Assembly: GCA_948567375.1 (NCBI GenBank)
Contig: OX419757.1
Location: 48,918,001-48,982,000, forward strand
Reading direction: 5' to 3'
Source of the DNA: Lunularia cruciata
Taxonomy: Eukaryota > Streptophyta > Marchantiopsida > Lunulariales > Lunulariaceae
DNA: 64,000 bases
Part shown: in pieces, positions 1-13,100 of the stretch
Layout: every line of letters begins with the position of its first letter
Position numbering within the stretch: the stretch's first letter is position 1
Notes under the pieces: generated by a model
The model's database searches: none
The model's input: only the letters and a program-made list of their open reading frames with translations
Told to the model about the DNA's origin: nothing
Made by a program: the position numbers and the translations under genes

Positions 1-1190
1 CTAGAGCAAGCTGTGATGCAAGGAAAGGTCTCGACACTACCTCAATGTCCTTCTCTTGCGTCACTGTAGATCCTCCCGATTGCTGGGAGTTTTCAGTTTG
101 TTGCGCTGATGTCGGCAAAAGAGCTCCCCAAGATGGTGGGGCCTGGACATTATCGTAAGACGGAGCAGCTAGGCCTCTGGGAACAGGCCACAGCAAGTAA
201 TACAAACTCAGTACCTTATCCACGCCGGTGAATAATATCCGTCCGCTGTGCATGGATGCCTTATACATTAAACGTGGTGGTATAAAGCAGTTCAAGCTGG
301 ACCTAGGTAATATACTCTTGAATGCTTCGAAATGCAGACCTTACGCCATATCGCACTACAGAGATACGTAGAGCAGACCATCGGTATTTTCCACACTGAT
401 AGTATCACCAATTAGATCTACACTAAGTCGACGAAGTTCGTCTTAAGAGGCTACCTAAAGCCACAAACAAAGTTGTTGGAGGGTATAGCACTCCCATTCC
501 GAAATTTACTGCAGCATCAGTGTCCAGCTTATAACAATTTTAAGCTTGACGCTGACAGTGGATTAATTTGCGAGACTAAGCTTGAGTTCTCGAGAACCTA
601 CTGTACGAATGTGAAAGAAAGTTGAGTAAACTTGGATATCGACAAAGCCAAAATAGGGAAAGAACAATAGAGTACGTCAAGGACATAACTCACGACTTAA
701 TAGAGGCTTTGAAGACATAAAGGAGCAGAAGCATCCAATAGTGTAAGCAAGGACATGATTCACGACGTAATTGAGCCCTTGAAGACATAAAGGAGCAGAA
801 GTATCCAAGATCGCCAGAACGGGCTAACCACGATACATATTATACGTACAATCGAAGAGCGCTCTGCAGGTCTGACGATGCCTCTTCAACCTCTTCCTTA
901 GTAGGAAGTGGACCAAAGACGAGATGATCGATCTTCTCCTCTTCTTCAGCAAACTCCCATTCATCAGAATCCCACATTGATCTCACTCCCTGGCTGACAC
1001 TCCCCTTTGGAGTAGTCTCGGGCGTGCAAGCGCAGGACTGCATCTTAGCAGATGACGCTTTGGCGGCTTGTGCCGATGCATTGATCTTGCAGAAGCTGCA
1101 CGAGTTGGTAGACGGGGACGCCGTCCTCACTGCCGGGGACACCGAGCTTGCCAATCTCGCTACTCCCCTCCACACCGCACCTCCTCCCAT
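1..1190 (-). CDS. 5' part of an unrecognised plant gene, two exons seen, runs off left edge
   Basis: Exons read on the minus strand as 1190-850 and 176-1. The ATG at 1190 opens 113 codons plus 2 nt ending at a donor (GTACGT). The next acceptor (CCTGTTCCCAG) at 177-178 leads into a frame that is open to the window edge, and the phases match (2 nt + 1 nt). The N-terminus is rich in Ala, Ser and Arg with few acids, which would suit an organelle presequence. An acidic patch (DSDEWEFAEEEEK) and the segment VFGPLPTKEEVEEASSDLQ follow, then a Gln/Ser/Thr-rich, probably disordered stretch in exon 2. I do not recognise the family and assign no function. A further small exon in the 673-bp intron cannot be excluded. 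The plus-strand ORFs over 1024-1384 are shadows of exon 1 and its 5' flank. Confidence 0.5.
678..808. repeat. Two-copy direct repeat, 61-bp units, period 70
   Basis: Units at 678-738 and 748-808 share the pattern caaggacat-a/g-a-c/t-tcacgac...gaagacataaaggagcagaag-c/t-atccaa with a few substitutions. They lie inside the predicted intron of the left-edge gene. Confidence 0.8.
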
Positions 1191-2058
1191 TTTCTCCCGT
1201 CTTCCCCAGTGGACAACACTCTTATCCTCAAACCCCCCAACTCTCTACCTCCACGTTACAATCAACCGCACCTTCCTTCTCGTCGCACGGAAGCTCTCGC
1301 TTCAACCAAACTCAAGACCGACTAACTCCCCAAGAAACCGTGCGAGAGAGTGAACCAGAAAACTACTGGCAATCAATAGGATAATCAATCAAACAATCAA
1401 TCCCTTGAGATGAACTCTTACTACAAACCTATCTCGACAAACAAACGGCGTGAAACCGGAAAGGAAGGAGCATGTACTGGCGTGCTCGTGATCGATTGAT
1501 TGGCGTTGTCGCTACAATTGGACTCACACGATTCTAATCAGACATGCAAATTGGTTAACAACCACGAGGAAGGAGAGTTCGAGAGAAGAGGTTCAATTCA
1601 ATGTTTCCAGATCAATGGATCGAGAGATTTCATGTGCCGAAATTCCTTGCGCCTGCGATCGCCCGTTCTGTCCCCCCTTCTCCCCCAGCACTTGTCCTCT
1701 CCTCTCCCTCCTGTCTTTGCTTCCTCTACATGACAACACCGGGAACGGGAAAGGAGTATGCTATCGCTTCAAGGCCAGAAAAAGGTAAGAACCAGCAGCA
1801 ACGTTTGTCACGAAATTGAATTCGGACGCTGGAACTGTCCGGTGACCGGTCACAGTAAGTTGTTTACCCGCTCATTACAGTGTGGTGTTCTTCTCTATAC
1901 GGAACTGAGCGTGTCCGGGCTGATCAACTCCAGAACGACCCCTACTGTACCACTTCCGGTAACTTGAGGAGCTCGTAAATGTTCAGTTTCAGGACTCGGC
2001 ACCGACTACTAACCGGATATATCCACCAAGAAACATGTGGAGAGTTGTACCCAAAGTT
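1191..2058. other. Intergenic, no supported gene
   Basis: Short overlapping plus-strand ORFs at 1500-1967 have no recognisable domain and low-complexity Ser/Pro/Leu composition. This is probably promoter and 5' flank of the left-edge gene, read on the minus strand. Confidence 0.4.
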
Positions 2059-5000
2059 TCAAAGTAAGTGATCATAAAGCGTAGAGAAATCTCGTGCTAT
2101 CCCATCATCGGATAAGGGGACCGCGGATAAAACATGAATGATGGGAAGAGCCCTACATAGGTAAAAGGTGGTAAAAGGTGGATGAGCCCCAATAGAGTTT
2201 ATATAAAAAATCTGCCCTATTGCACCTAAGATATCCGAGTTATGCAAGTCATCTAGACTACAAACAATGGGAGCATCCGAAGAAGCATCACCTAATGTGA
2301 TTGCTCTCCTATGGATTGCACCAGCCACTACCAAATGTAGAGTAATGGACACATGCTATCTAAAAATGCTACAAAGTATGAGAGTGAGAGTGGTACCCCT
2401 TGGCGCCTAAGATCATAAGCTCTCGTGCACTCCCTAACAAATGTGTCTAATGTTGTGTCCATTGCTCCATATAACTCCAAGGCAAGAGGAACAAAGAGTT
2501 GACCTTGCTGCATACCCATATACGTGAAGACCTTGCGAGCTACTGCTGCACTCGCTGCCTATCCAGGGGGATGGGTAATCACTCCCTCCAAAATTGTATC
2601 ATGTGTAGGATCCGTAACCACAAAATCCGCTACTGTCACCTAATCATCTCCAACCAAATATAAGTCTGCCCTGACATGTGTCATCTCCAAAGCATACAAA
2701 TGCTCCCTCCAAGCCAAGTATACACTCTCTCATACCATAGCAAACATTATATCCCTAATAGCATCATGGATATCCTTTATCTATACTATAGCCTATTTAT
2801 ATCGTATATCCTATCTATCCTCTATCTATCCTCTATCTAAGCTATCCTCTATCTTCCGAAGTGACACCATGTCATATGGACCATTGTTGCATCTAGTGTA
2901 GAACTACACTCACAAGTGAGTAATGAAGATGTAGATGGGTGGACCAAACCTAGGCAAAACCTCATTGCTATAGAGAAAGTAGTAGGTGCAAGTCGGAGTG
3001 CACTAATGCACGGTCGAGCTAGGATTCAAGAGCTTGCACCCTTGTCAGAGCAAGAGCAAAGACATGCTCTAGTAGCCTGAGGAATGGATGAGTCAACTAA
3101 GAGAGAATGTAACATATGTTGATGTTGTCGCTCCATCAAGGAAGATTGTAAACCTCTAGTCCAATATGATGATAGTGAAGCAAAAGATGGAAGGTCCTTG
3201 CGTGCATGTAGGAATAGACTATCACTCATTTTCCACAATAACATTTGGAGAGAAAAGGATCCTTCTTCCACCTCTATCACATAAGTTTCCAAAATTGGTC
3301 TATCAACCACCACAAACAAGAGGAAAGTAGGAGTGCCGAGAGAGCCCAACTACCCAAAAATGCTATAGGTGTCATCTCCTCCATAGATAGCAAGCCTCCA
3401 CACATGATTGGTAAAGATGTTTGTCTACGTGCCAAATCCCCTATCACATACTCAAATGTCCCTGGTCCAATAATATCACCAAAGACTCCCATAATCCTCT
3501 TATCAAAGGCTTTCGGACATGATAGGAAGGTCAACAAGGGAAGAATTGTGTGGAGGAGGTAAGTTGGTCAACAAGTAATACTAGAGAAGAGTATACCAAA
3601 TGCAACATGCGGATCTCCTAGTAATGGAAGGTCATCCACATGGAGAACATCTTTTGCAAGAGCAACATCTAAGAAGTGTGTGACAAAATCCTCGGATCCT
3701 ATTGGCACTCCAAGAACAAGTAGTCCATATGTAGTTGTGATACACCCCTTTGGAAGCTCAAGGTGAGGAATGGTACATAAAGGGGACCATGCACTGCACT
3801 TCAACACCTTGACTCTCAAGCCTACTAGATGTAGCTTGGTAGTCAAGTGGTCAAAGGTATGCCTAATCTGATCTACAGGGCCCACGATGTGTGTATCATC
3901 TGCCAAGGAGTGAAATACACAACCTAACATGGCCAAAGTAGTAGATAAGAGAGCTCTAAAGTGAGCCATGGCAAATAAAGGTTTCCTTAAAGGATCTCTC
4001 TAATGTGTACCTACAATTGACTCCAAGACAATGACTCCCTCTTGTGAGCAACCGTGTTGGTAGTAAAGGGAAGCAAGAGAGCCATAAAAAGACCACACAA
4101 AAAGAATAAGAAACTCCAAGGATCCACCAACCTCCCTAAGTTCTCTAAAGATGGATGCTTGTGAGATGATATTAAAAGCATTCTCAACATCCACCTATAT
4201 GACGACCCACTCTGGACGTACATCTAAGAGTGCCCTAACGCCTAAGGATATAGCCTCACATCCTCCAAGTGTAGCTACTCCAAACTATATGTGGATTGAG
4301 GTGTTGTCAAAAGTGAGAACAATGTTAAAGAACAATGGCGCGGTTGACCAAACACAAATAGATCTCTCCAATAGCAATCGGTCTAATACCCTCCATGTCC
4401 TTCTCTATCGCAAGAAGTTGACTAGCACCTAACACCCTGACTAACAAACATAGCAATGCCTCCTCTCGCTAGTGTTGTAGCCACTTGAAACAACTTGGTA
4501 AAATGAGTAGAAGGATCATCTGCTTGAAAGCAATCACTAAGACGCTCATATACCATCCCTAACAAGCCTCTTGAGGAAATGCGAGGGGCAATTCACAATG
4601 CTTGTGCAAAAAGAAATCTATCAAGACATAAAGGCTGCTCAGGCTAATAATCCAAGACCTCTAGTGGTAATCCCTCTCTTGCCATAGGATGTAGTGAGCA
4701 TATGGAAGAGATAGTCTCATCGGTAGGAATAGCCATGGACAAAGAGTATAGCGCTTGTGCCGCTCTACTAAACTCTCCCACCTGACCTGATGTCCTACAC
4801 CATCGTAATCGAGTGGACTCTATGGTATCTTGTGGCAAAACCTATCTCCTAAAACATGCAGCCCTAATAGACTTTCCTTGTAGGGCCATCCAATCCTCGG
4901 CTCGGAATCAATGAAATCTAGTAGCCACCTCTCTATGCCCCACACGTCCTCATCTAGCATAACTAAGACACCATTGAGGGAGTACGAGGAATAAGAACCA

Positions 5001-5245
5001 AGCTAACTTGTCCAAGGGATCATGTGCCAAAAGATCAAGTGGTAGGCAAAAATCCTGTCTAGCCTCATCATGGAGTGTACGGGATAGCATATGGAATAGA
5101 CGTGGACATGGAAAATTAGTCTCAAATAACCCCAAAATGCAAATCCCTGAGAAGCTAACCACTCCCATGACTCTATCGGTATCTTTGGAACGGTTAACAA
5201 AGAGATAGAGGAAGCGTGCGTAATCTCAAGTGTCATTGCGATCAA
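2059..5245 (-). mobile_element. Decayed LINE-like (non-LTR) reverse transcriptase element
   Basis: Several broken minus-strand frames read in a consistent order from high to low coordinate. Frames at 4640-5245 include a stretch resembling the region upstream of the RT in such elements (GEFSRAAQALYSL). Frame 4000-4194 begins MDVENAFNIISQASIFRELR, a core RT segment. Frame 3568-3969 holds the catalytic-type LADDTHIVGP and a following GLRVKVLKCSAWSP. Frames 3026-3349 and 2059-2519 are degraded tail. Stops and frameshifts occur throughout, so the copy is dead. The ADDT motif and its surroundings fit non-LTR rather than LTR reverse transcriptases. The exact clade cannot be assigned, and no endonuclease domain was recognised. 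Confidence 0.7.
2100..2245 (-). repeat. Dispersed repeat copy 1 (about 130-140 bp), at the tail of the LINE-like element
   Basis: Contains the shared landmarks gaccgcg, atgaatgatggga, gagccccaatagag and aaatctgccc. Two further copies lie at about 8215-8345 and 16350-16480. Its position just beyond the last RT-derived frame suggests it is the 3' end of that family. Confidence 0.6.
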
Positions 5246-5725
5246 TGTGATTGCTCACCTCACGCGAGCATCCCAAGTGGTCCAATCATAGTCCTTGTGC
5301 ATCCTTCTCACATGGGTCTTTACTCCTTGCGAGGTAAAGCATAGATGACATACCAAGGATAGTGTATCTCAAACCGCTCTAGGTGGCCTCACATGGGGAG
5401 GTGTAACCATGGCTAACACAAGAATAATGAAAGTAACACATGATGTTACTCTCCATATCTCCCCATATATCCAAAATCACAATCTCTCATGTCCCAATGC
5501 ACATGAGAAAATATAATCTCTCCAAACCCTATAAATTATAAATTCTCTTAACTTTCAATTTTCATCTCTAAAGTTTTCAAACTAAATTCACATGAAACTC
5601 AATAATAAAAACCAAGAAATTAGGAATGAAAATTCCAGATCCATCACTTTCAATGTGTAATGATCACTTTAAACCCTTAATAAACCTAAAAATCCCTATA
5701 ACTTTGTATTCAATTTTCTAGTCTT
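5246..5725. other. AT-rich flank of the LINE-like remnant, no gene
   Basis: No frame above background. Probably the 5' untranslated or flanking part of the decayed element to its left. Confidence 0.35.
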
Positions 5726-5839
5726 CAATCTAGATACCATTAGAGTAGAAATTGAAAAACAAACAATCTAGATACCATTAGAGTAGAAATTGAAAAACAA
5801 ACAATCTAGATACCATTAGAGTAGAAATTGAAAAACAAA
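5726..5839. repeat. Perfect tandem repeat, three 38-bp units
   Basis: Units 5726-5763, 5764-5801 and 5802-5839 all begin caatctagataccattagag and end gaaaaacaaa, with no differences between them. Perfect identity implies recent expansion, contraction or gene conversion. Confidence 0.95.
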
Positions 5840-6181
5840 CAGAATCTACTATTCATTCAAGTGCTATATGCTAGAGAGCCCTCATTCAATGTATATATTT
5901 CCTTTCACATCTCTCCCTCCCTCTCCCGTCTCCACACTCTCCCGGACCTGCAGTACATCAATAAGTAAGTTTGATAAATCTTAAATGTTGTTAGTTGCCC
6001 TCCTAGTCTATAGCTTGAGGTCGCTTACTAGCTTAGCACATCAAAACACATCTATCTGTTCATTATCCGAGTAAACCTGAAGATGTATCATGAGACGGGG
6101 ATACTATAAACACTTGAGATACATATTATTTAAACCACTCTTCATTTCACTCTTTTTAAACCACTTTTCATTTCACTCTTT

Positions 6182-6302
6182 TATATATATATATATATGC
6201 ACTTGTGCACTTCATGAGTTCTGGGTAACCCGTTCCCCGAACGACTTCTGCTCTCATTTACCAAAAAAAAAAATAAAAAAAAAATAAATATATATATATA
6301 TA
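6182..6302. repeat. Simple-sequence tracts: (TA)n and A-rich/(TA)n
   Basis: A (TA) run sits at about 6182-6199, and an A-rich tract followed by (TA) at about 6261-6302. Confidence 0.85.
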
Positions 6303-8214
6303 CTATAGAAATTGTTAGGTTCATCGTTTAATGCGATATCATCAGATATCACACTACGGGGTGAACGTGAATTGAACGTAGCGGCAGTGTACACCGGATC
6401 ATTCCTTTGCCTGTAGCGAAGGACCTTAGGACATCGAAGGTGCTATCGGTCTCTGTAATGGTGCCTGGACACCTGGCAGTTTAAGATATCAGCATTCGAT
6501 ATATGCAATTTCCCATTTCCCTTTACCTTTTGTCCTCTTAACTTTCCAGCGACGAAAACTCTTTGTCCCTGTTGCGGGGTGGTATTCGATCTTGATATCC
6601 TGATATCTAGGATCCTTAAGGATTCGGCAACAGCGAAAAGTTACGGTGAAAAAGCCAAGGCCAAGGTGAGTAAGGCCAAAATTTACCCGAAAGGAGTAAA
6701 TCTGACTAAGAAGGTTACTCTGGTCCCTATTCAGAAATACTAACTCATTAAAACGTATATCGGAACGCACTTAGCACTTCCTTATAATAATTTAGTGCAT
6801 TAGTAGTTATATTTCATGCACACACGACATGCAATATTAAGAATGAGGATTATGAAGATTTAGAAGATGTATAGCGTCGTGAAGAGAGTCTATTGGACAC
6901 GATTTAAGATCAAGTTATGGTATAATAATCCCAATAAACTGGTTTTTTATATAGTATATTTTTGGAAATTTAAAATTTTCAGTTTAATAATATAATTATT
7001 TGCTTATAGTTTAATACAGCTAATTCTTTGGTACGAGAAGATTTTCACCATTGAATGGTTCTAGAAAGTTAGAGCTGACCTTGTAGAGAGAGAGAGAAGG
7101 ATAAGTCATTCTTACCAAGAGTTACGAGGCGTGCCTTTATCACACTCCAGATCCATTTTTAGCGGAGTAATTGGCAGGAGAAAGCTTCAAGTAAAGCTAA
7201 TTTTGGCAAACACAAACCAGAAGTCAGCCCGATTGTAACCCATGGTTTGATGAACAGGACAGGGTACCACCACGTTCGTGATCCTACAGATCCGCAAGCA
7301 GCCAGTTACACGCTATGCATTTCTCATAAAGGCATAAAAAATTATAGTAATATCCTGGTTTATTACTTCTAGTATCAAGGCTGTTCTATGTAGCTGAGTG
7401 GATCTTATAGAGCATGGGCCCGGGTCAATCTGGACATATCTAGACCCCAGTAGAAAGCTTTCGACGAATGGAACGTATTTAACTGATTTTTTACTTCCAA
7501 ACCTCCTAGAAGAACCAAATATCTATCGATGAGAAGGCACCTCCTAGTGAGTAATCCTACAAGTCGTTCGTTTCTTCTTCTTTGGCATTACTCGCTGTTC
7601 TACTCTACTTTGCATAACTTGGTCAACTTACAGTATTGTTCGAATGAACGTAATAACTAATATTGCAACCTGTGACAAGAATACTTTGTCTGAGGACATA
7701 AACTGGTTCCTCCACTACTTAGCTTTAGATGTTGAAATTACATTGTAGGATTCTTCGCGGGTATCAAATGCTCTTAGTCCAAGAAGACCATGCCGGAGTC
7801 AAATGACTTTCCTCCATATGATACCAGTTCAAGTATTGTGTAACTTATTTCTTGCAAGGACGAAAGGAAGACAGGAGGGGAGTGAGCAGGGCCTAAAGAG
7901 AGTACCCTTTAGGTGCCCACGTACCCCAATGTCGTTGATTGTGTGGATATTCAGATATACAATGTGCAGAAGATCAGGTATCTCTGTATGACATGCCTAG
8001 CTTTCGATCGGAACACACAGATTCAATGTGCACAATAGAGGAACTTAAGATACCTCAGCCATTAGGAATTAGAATCCCTGACGGTAACATCATTTGTTCT
8101 GCAAAAGAATAGAGTATCGAAATCATCTGTGTTCAGAACTGGGCATGGTTTGAAGGACATGAGGTTTGCGATGTTTGTTTAAGACTGATGTTATCCAGCT
8201 TTATTTGAAGAAAA
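6303..8214. other. Intergenic, no supported gene
   Basis: The longest frame is a 93-codon minus-strand ORF at 6489-6770 with a basic C-terminal half (KRTKGKGKWE). It has no recognised domain or splice partner. I see nothing else. Confidence 0.4.
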
Positions 8215-8345
8215 GGCGACCGCGTGGAATAACAAGAGGGATGAAAGACTCCATAGTCCGTACAAGGATGAGACATAAGAGGTAAAATGGCATTAAACCC
8301 CAATAGTATCGGTATAAAATCTGCACTACTGCACTCAAGATATCC
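8215..8345 (-). repeat. Dispersed repeat copy 2
   Basis: Shares gaccgcgt, aggtaaaatgg, ccccaatag and aaatctgc..ctactgcact with copies at 2100-2245 and 16350-16480. No reverse transcriptase sequence is attached, so it is probably a truncated or fragmented copy. Confidence 0.55.
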
Positions 8346-8810
8346 CGCTTTACTTAGGTCAAAGACATCGCTCCCCCGACTACTCTCAACTCAAGCAGTC
8401 GTCAAGGGCTATGTAACTACTGTAGTTGGAGTTGCGAAGGGTCGAGTCTTTTGACTCGGGTTTAACGCATAACTTCAGGTAGGTCCACATCATCAACAAG
8501 AGCACCGTATGAAAATTACCAGCCAAGTCGTCATCATAAAATCTGGATAAGCCTCTCCAGCGTCAATGGCGGGATCCTACAGTGAGCTATCTAACTGCGT
8601 AGTCTAGCTATGACATCGGATGCAATTGGAGGACGTTATGTCGTCGTACGAGAATTACGCGAGCTTCCATTTCTTCCAGAGAAGACCGTTTACCTTGACG
8701 GTCTACCACGGTAAGTTATACACCGGCACCTGCGATTGCAGGATATGGGAAACCGGTAACGTTGTCGCCCAGTCTATCGGAGGTACAGAAGTATACAGTG
8801 ATCGAAGAAG

Positions 8811-9113
8811 TTAGCCCCACGTCAGCTCTGAGGTAGCCGCAAAGCGGACGGTAGGATAAGCTGCGGCCCAATAGAATTCTTCCCGCGAAAGGTTTTCTGG
8901 TACACAGTCGTTGTAGTCAGGTTGGGCTCTTCCCGCTTCTTTTGGCGTGTTTGATTTCTTTTCCTCTGTCTCTTCGCGTACCGGATGCTTTGCCGTAAGG
9001 ATCTCCTTGACTTTGCTTTCCTCTCTTTGTTCGTTTCCTGACGTTCTCCCGTCCGCTGTCTTGGACTCTTGTGTACTCTTATGCTTTGCACTTTCCTCCG
9101 TACTCTCTGCCAT
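8811..9113 (-). CDS. Possible small charged protein, 100 aa
   Basis: ATG at 9113 in a favourable AAATGGC context opens a 100-codon frame. The first ~75 residues are very rich in Lys, Glu, Thr and Ser (start MAESTEESAKHKSTQES), like an intrinsically disordered protein. The last ~25 (EEFYWAAAYPTVRFAATSEL) are different in character and might be intron read-through. I do not recognise the family. Composition is the only argument for coding. It could equally be an exon of something larger or chance. Confidence 0.25.
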   Translation of the reverse strand: MAESTEESAKHKSTQESKTADGRTSGNEQREESKVKEILTAKHPVREETEEKKSNTPKEAGRAQPDYNDCVPENLSREEFYWAAAYPTVRFAATSELTWG

Positions 9114-10139
9114 TTATTGATGTCTGGAGAATTTAAGGTTGCTCTGCAAGTTCACAATCCACCACCGTAGTTGGTTTAACTACGTTCACAGCCCCTGCAG
9201 CCTGCAGCCAAGGTCGCAGACTGACTTAACATTGCAGATAGCGAAGCATGTATCTCTTTACGAAGTCAAATATACAGAAGCGCCAGGAGGGCGTCTAAAC
9301 TGGCACATCAGCATTGTCCCGATGAATGTTTCGTTTCAGATTATTATTTGTACGAATAAGATGTACTCAAATTGGGTACACGCGTGTACAGGCTCCGTGT
9401 TTACTGCTGAGTTTGAGTGAGCGTTTTTCTCTCGGTCTGTGATGGGCGGAATTAACATTGGACGATTTTTTCACAAAACCATTCAGTGTTCTGCTTTCGC
9501 TCATCAAAGTAATAATCAAATTGATGTGTGCTTGGTATGGCATAGCGTTCGCAGGCAACACCGTATTGGATTTGATGAACAGAACATGTCATCACTGGAA
9601 GGTTCTGAACGACAGGAATTCTCGGATCGAGACGGGGGGTGAGAAGACACGTCGTTGGTGGCATACCGTATTAGCAATGGTTAATATAATATGGGAAGTT
9701 GTGAAGTTGTGTACATAATTCGTCGTTTAAGCGGATGGTCCGCAGAGGACAAATCTATAATCTGAAAGCGTCAAAGACATACCCTGTTTACACGACGAAG
9801 CACCCACACCGAAGAACTTGTAATGAGAAACGGTCTTCCATGTAACCTCAATCGAGAGGAAGTTTAAACTCTTTACATGTATGGGATTAAGGTTTCTGAA
9901 ATACCCATTTCACTTTGATGATGTAAAGATCTACAACCTCACACGCGGCACAACGCTTCTGCATCCTAGGTAGACTACCTAAGCTGATGTACTCTAACAT
10001 GACGAAACGAACTGTGTCCCTGCACACATTCCACGACCAATGTGCAAAATCTCGCGAGTAATGTTTGCCTCGCCCAATGAAAGTGGGCATCAAAGATTTA
10101 AACCAAATTATTGAGTTCAGAGGAGAGATTCCTGGAGTA
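9114..10139. other. 3' flank of the Acinus-like gene, no supported gene
   Basis: Plus-strand frames at 9139-9420 and 9439-9718 are open, but have no recognisable motif and no confirmed splice structure. The 3' UTR of the Acinus-like gene should lie just below 10140. Confidence 0.35.
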
Positions 10140-13100
10140 TCAGACCTTTACTGCAGGCTTGCTGCCCGGTGGTTTGTTCCTCACATTAGCAGCGACCTGC
10201 TCTGCCGTCAAAGGGAGGTAATAAATTTGTGGCTTTGTCCGTGTTTTCTTGAAAAGATCGTCCAAGGTGGGAATTGGTGGCTCAAGATCTGCATGCGGCA
10301 AAATAAACACATAACTGAATCAGTAATTCCGATATGACAAAACTTTGAGGGAGGCCTATTGATGTTCAGTATTTACTGAAGTGACAGAGCTCGTGTAGCA
10401 ACACATTTGATAGGACACGAGAGACGACCAAAAACTCCAGGTGAGTTCAGCCGTGTCCAGAATATCCAAGAAGGGAGGCGAATAAAACTCATCTGTAATA
10501 ATCACGAGGTCTTAAGACGTAGAGAATATGCGTGATGGAATTCCTGCGAAGCTGGTACTAGTAGGAAAGAATGGCTGACTGATCCCGCATGATTCACGCC
10601 ATGAAGTTTCTGACCAAGTGTACCCAGCACACTTACAAACCTGCGGTGGGAACCAGCCTATAGGAAGGCCTCATTTCGCAAATGTTTCGCTAACGGAAAT
10701 CCATCCTTGACTCCAAATAATCCCAAAATATGAGCATATAAAGACAGTGGAACTAGCAAAGTGTTACCTTTCTTCGTAGGCATGACTGGTCTCTCTCTAG
10801 GTGGAGGTGGAAGTGGAGGTGGAGGTGGTAAAGCTGATGTCGGCGTAGGTGTTGAGAGAGCCATTAATCCCATTGGGGCTCCCGCAGGCACTGCATTATT
10901 TGCTGAGCCACGTGGAGTCGTCACTGGAGTGGCCGCTGGTTTATCAGCAAGTCCATCAACTCGAAGCTTCACTTCTTCTGGCTCTACGAACTCTGCCACC
11001 AGCAATTTGCCACCGGCTACTGGCCACTGGAGATTATACAGTGCATTTCTGGTCGCAATTGCTTCTTCTACAGCAGAATACTGGAGAACCAAGAGAACAT
11101 AGATTGTGAGTATCAAAAAGTAAACGTTCTGACGGTCTCAGTGACCCAAAACACTCTTAGGACCATCTGGGCAACCAATTCAACCTAAAACATCCAAATG
11201 GCAGTCATGGAGAACGAGAAACATCAGCGGGGCCGTGAAAAGGTTCCACGAACATGAGATATAGGTAGATGAGAGTAGAAGCCGTTCTAGGAACGGGCGA
11301 TCCAGAACTCATTAAATGCATATGATCGGTAACCAAGATATACCTTATGCTCAATGCGAGAATAGCGATAAATCCATAAAGTAGAATGCATCGAATGTAA
11401 CCCGAAGCAAAGGCATAATTGCAACAAAGCGACAACAACATATATCTAAAGGACTAGTAAACAACTTGAAATCGATAACAGCTATTCAAACGAATTCGAG
11501 AAATATAAAACATTGTGTAATTGACCACCAGTCAGCAGTGCATGAACGAAAAAATTAAACTGTAGACTGGAGTCGGGTAGGAACACTGGAGACACTGAGA
11601 TATGTGTTTCACGAACATGAGATATGTAAACAAGAGGGCAGACTAAACATGTCGTGGGCTTCACTCTAAGCCTCATCGGGTAGAAACTCCCGAGGGGAGG
11701 GGAAGAAAGACAGTGCCCATAAATTACAAGTGGAAATATCAAGTCGCTGGCCAGCACGTATTGAGTAATGGAATACAGAACCCGTTGTCCATACCCACGT
11801 CTAATCGGACTTGACTCTGACATTTGACAGTAAACGTAGTAAAATTCATCGTAATTGTCAATAACATGGAGAGGTAAGCATGCATTTGCCTGCAGACAAG
11901 GCTTAGTAACATGTAACCTTGATGATTATCTAAGCCTAAAATGGTGTAATTCACATGTACCTGGAGGCAAGGGTTAGGGTGAGCAAGTGTAACCTTGAGA
12001 AACCAGCGTCTTGCATGATCACAGTGTTAGAAGACTAGAGGAACTGCATAATTCTCCGAATGGAGAACATCTAGACGGACGGCCCAGCAGCTAGTATGTG
12101 AGGACTGGAATCGACCCCCGCATGCTCTATGTCAGCATGAGCCCATCAAAAGTAACACACACAAAGTAAATAGGTTGCTGCCCAGCACATAATATAGAGA
12201 GATTGGAGACAACTCTCTCCATGTTATACAGGCAACATGATCAATCGTATTCACCCATCAAATGCTCAAAGCTTTGTGGACTCTGTTAACAAACCTCTTG
12301 TAGACTAGTTGTTCAACTGGCTGAGCAGGCTAACAAAATCTGTAGGCCACTTATATTCTAACTTTAAGTTGGAACGTATTTTCGGAGAATGATCTTCTCC
12401 TGTAAATACCTGCCGGCAAGGAGATCAACAATGCGACGGATAGGTGGGCATGACTTCTTCGGCTAGTCTTTTATTTGTAAACAGTTTTGGGGACGTACCG
12501 TCACGTAGCAGTGAGTCTTTATCTGATCCATCCACATATCATTCACCGTTCCTGTTTGCTCAAGAAGCTCTTTCACCGCCTTGATGGTGAACGGCCTTAC
12601 GAACCTATCAATCTTCAGGGACGTAGTAGCACTTCTGATTGGAGGCGGGACTGCAATATCAACAAAGTAATCATGATCAGGCCTGCGTCTTCAGCTATTA
12701 AGTTCCAAGATCTATAATCCTCCAGCAGGTTGACAGTTTGTACCTTATAGAATACGTCAAGGCAGTAACACCTTAAATGATGCAGGTAAAGCTTGATAAC
12801 TTACCATGCCGCTTCTTGTCAGTTTCTCCGTTGACCGAGGCATCCAACTTTCCTAGATGAGGTCTAGATGTTGCCGCCTTCTCGAAGTTAGAAGACGCTG
12901 CGGTCCTAAGAGGGGGATTCACTACTGTTGATGGAGAACCTGCTGCAGAGGTAGCCACCGTCCCCTCTCGAACTTCAGCAAGTGCAATCTCCTTCGCTGA
13001 ATCTGTTGGGACTTTAGAAGGAGATTTGATCTCTCCGGTGCTCTTATCAGAATTCCACCTCCTCTGCCTCTTGGCAGGCTCTTGCTGTCTTGCGTCATCT

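Noticed and set aside
1024-1384. Three overlapping plus-strand ORFs
   Set aside because: They lie opposite the minus-strand exon 850-1190 and its flank, with low-complexity Ser/Pro composition.
6489-6770. 93-codon basic minus-strand ORF
   Set aside because: No family recognised and no supporting signals.
8620-8814. Plus-strand ORF of 64 codons
   Set aside because: Protein-like in places, but too short, without domain or splice evidence, and it ends where another minus-strand ORF begins.
10761-11109. Gly-rich plus-strand ORF
   Set aside because: Antisense to the proline run in the Acinus-like exon 10768-11080.
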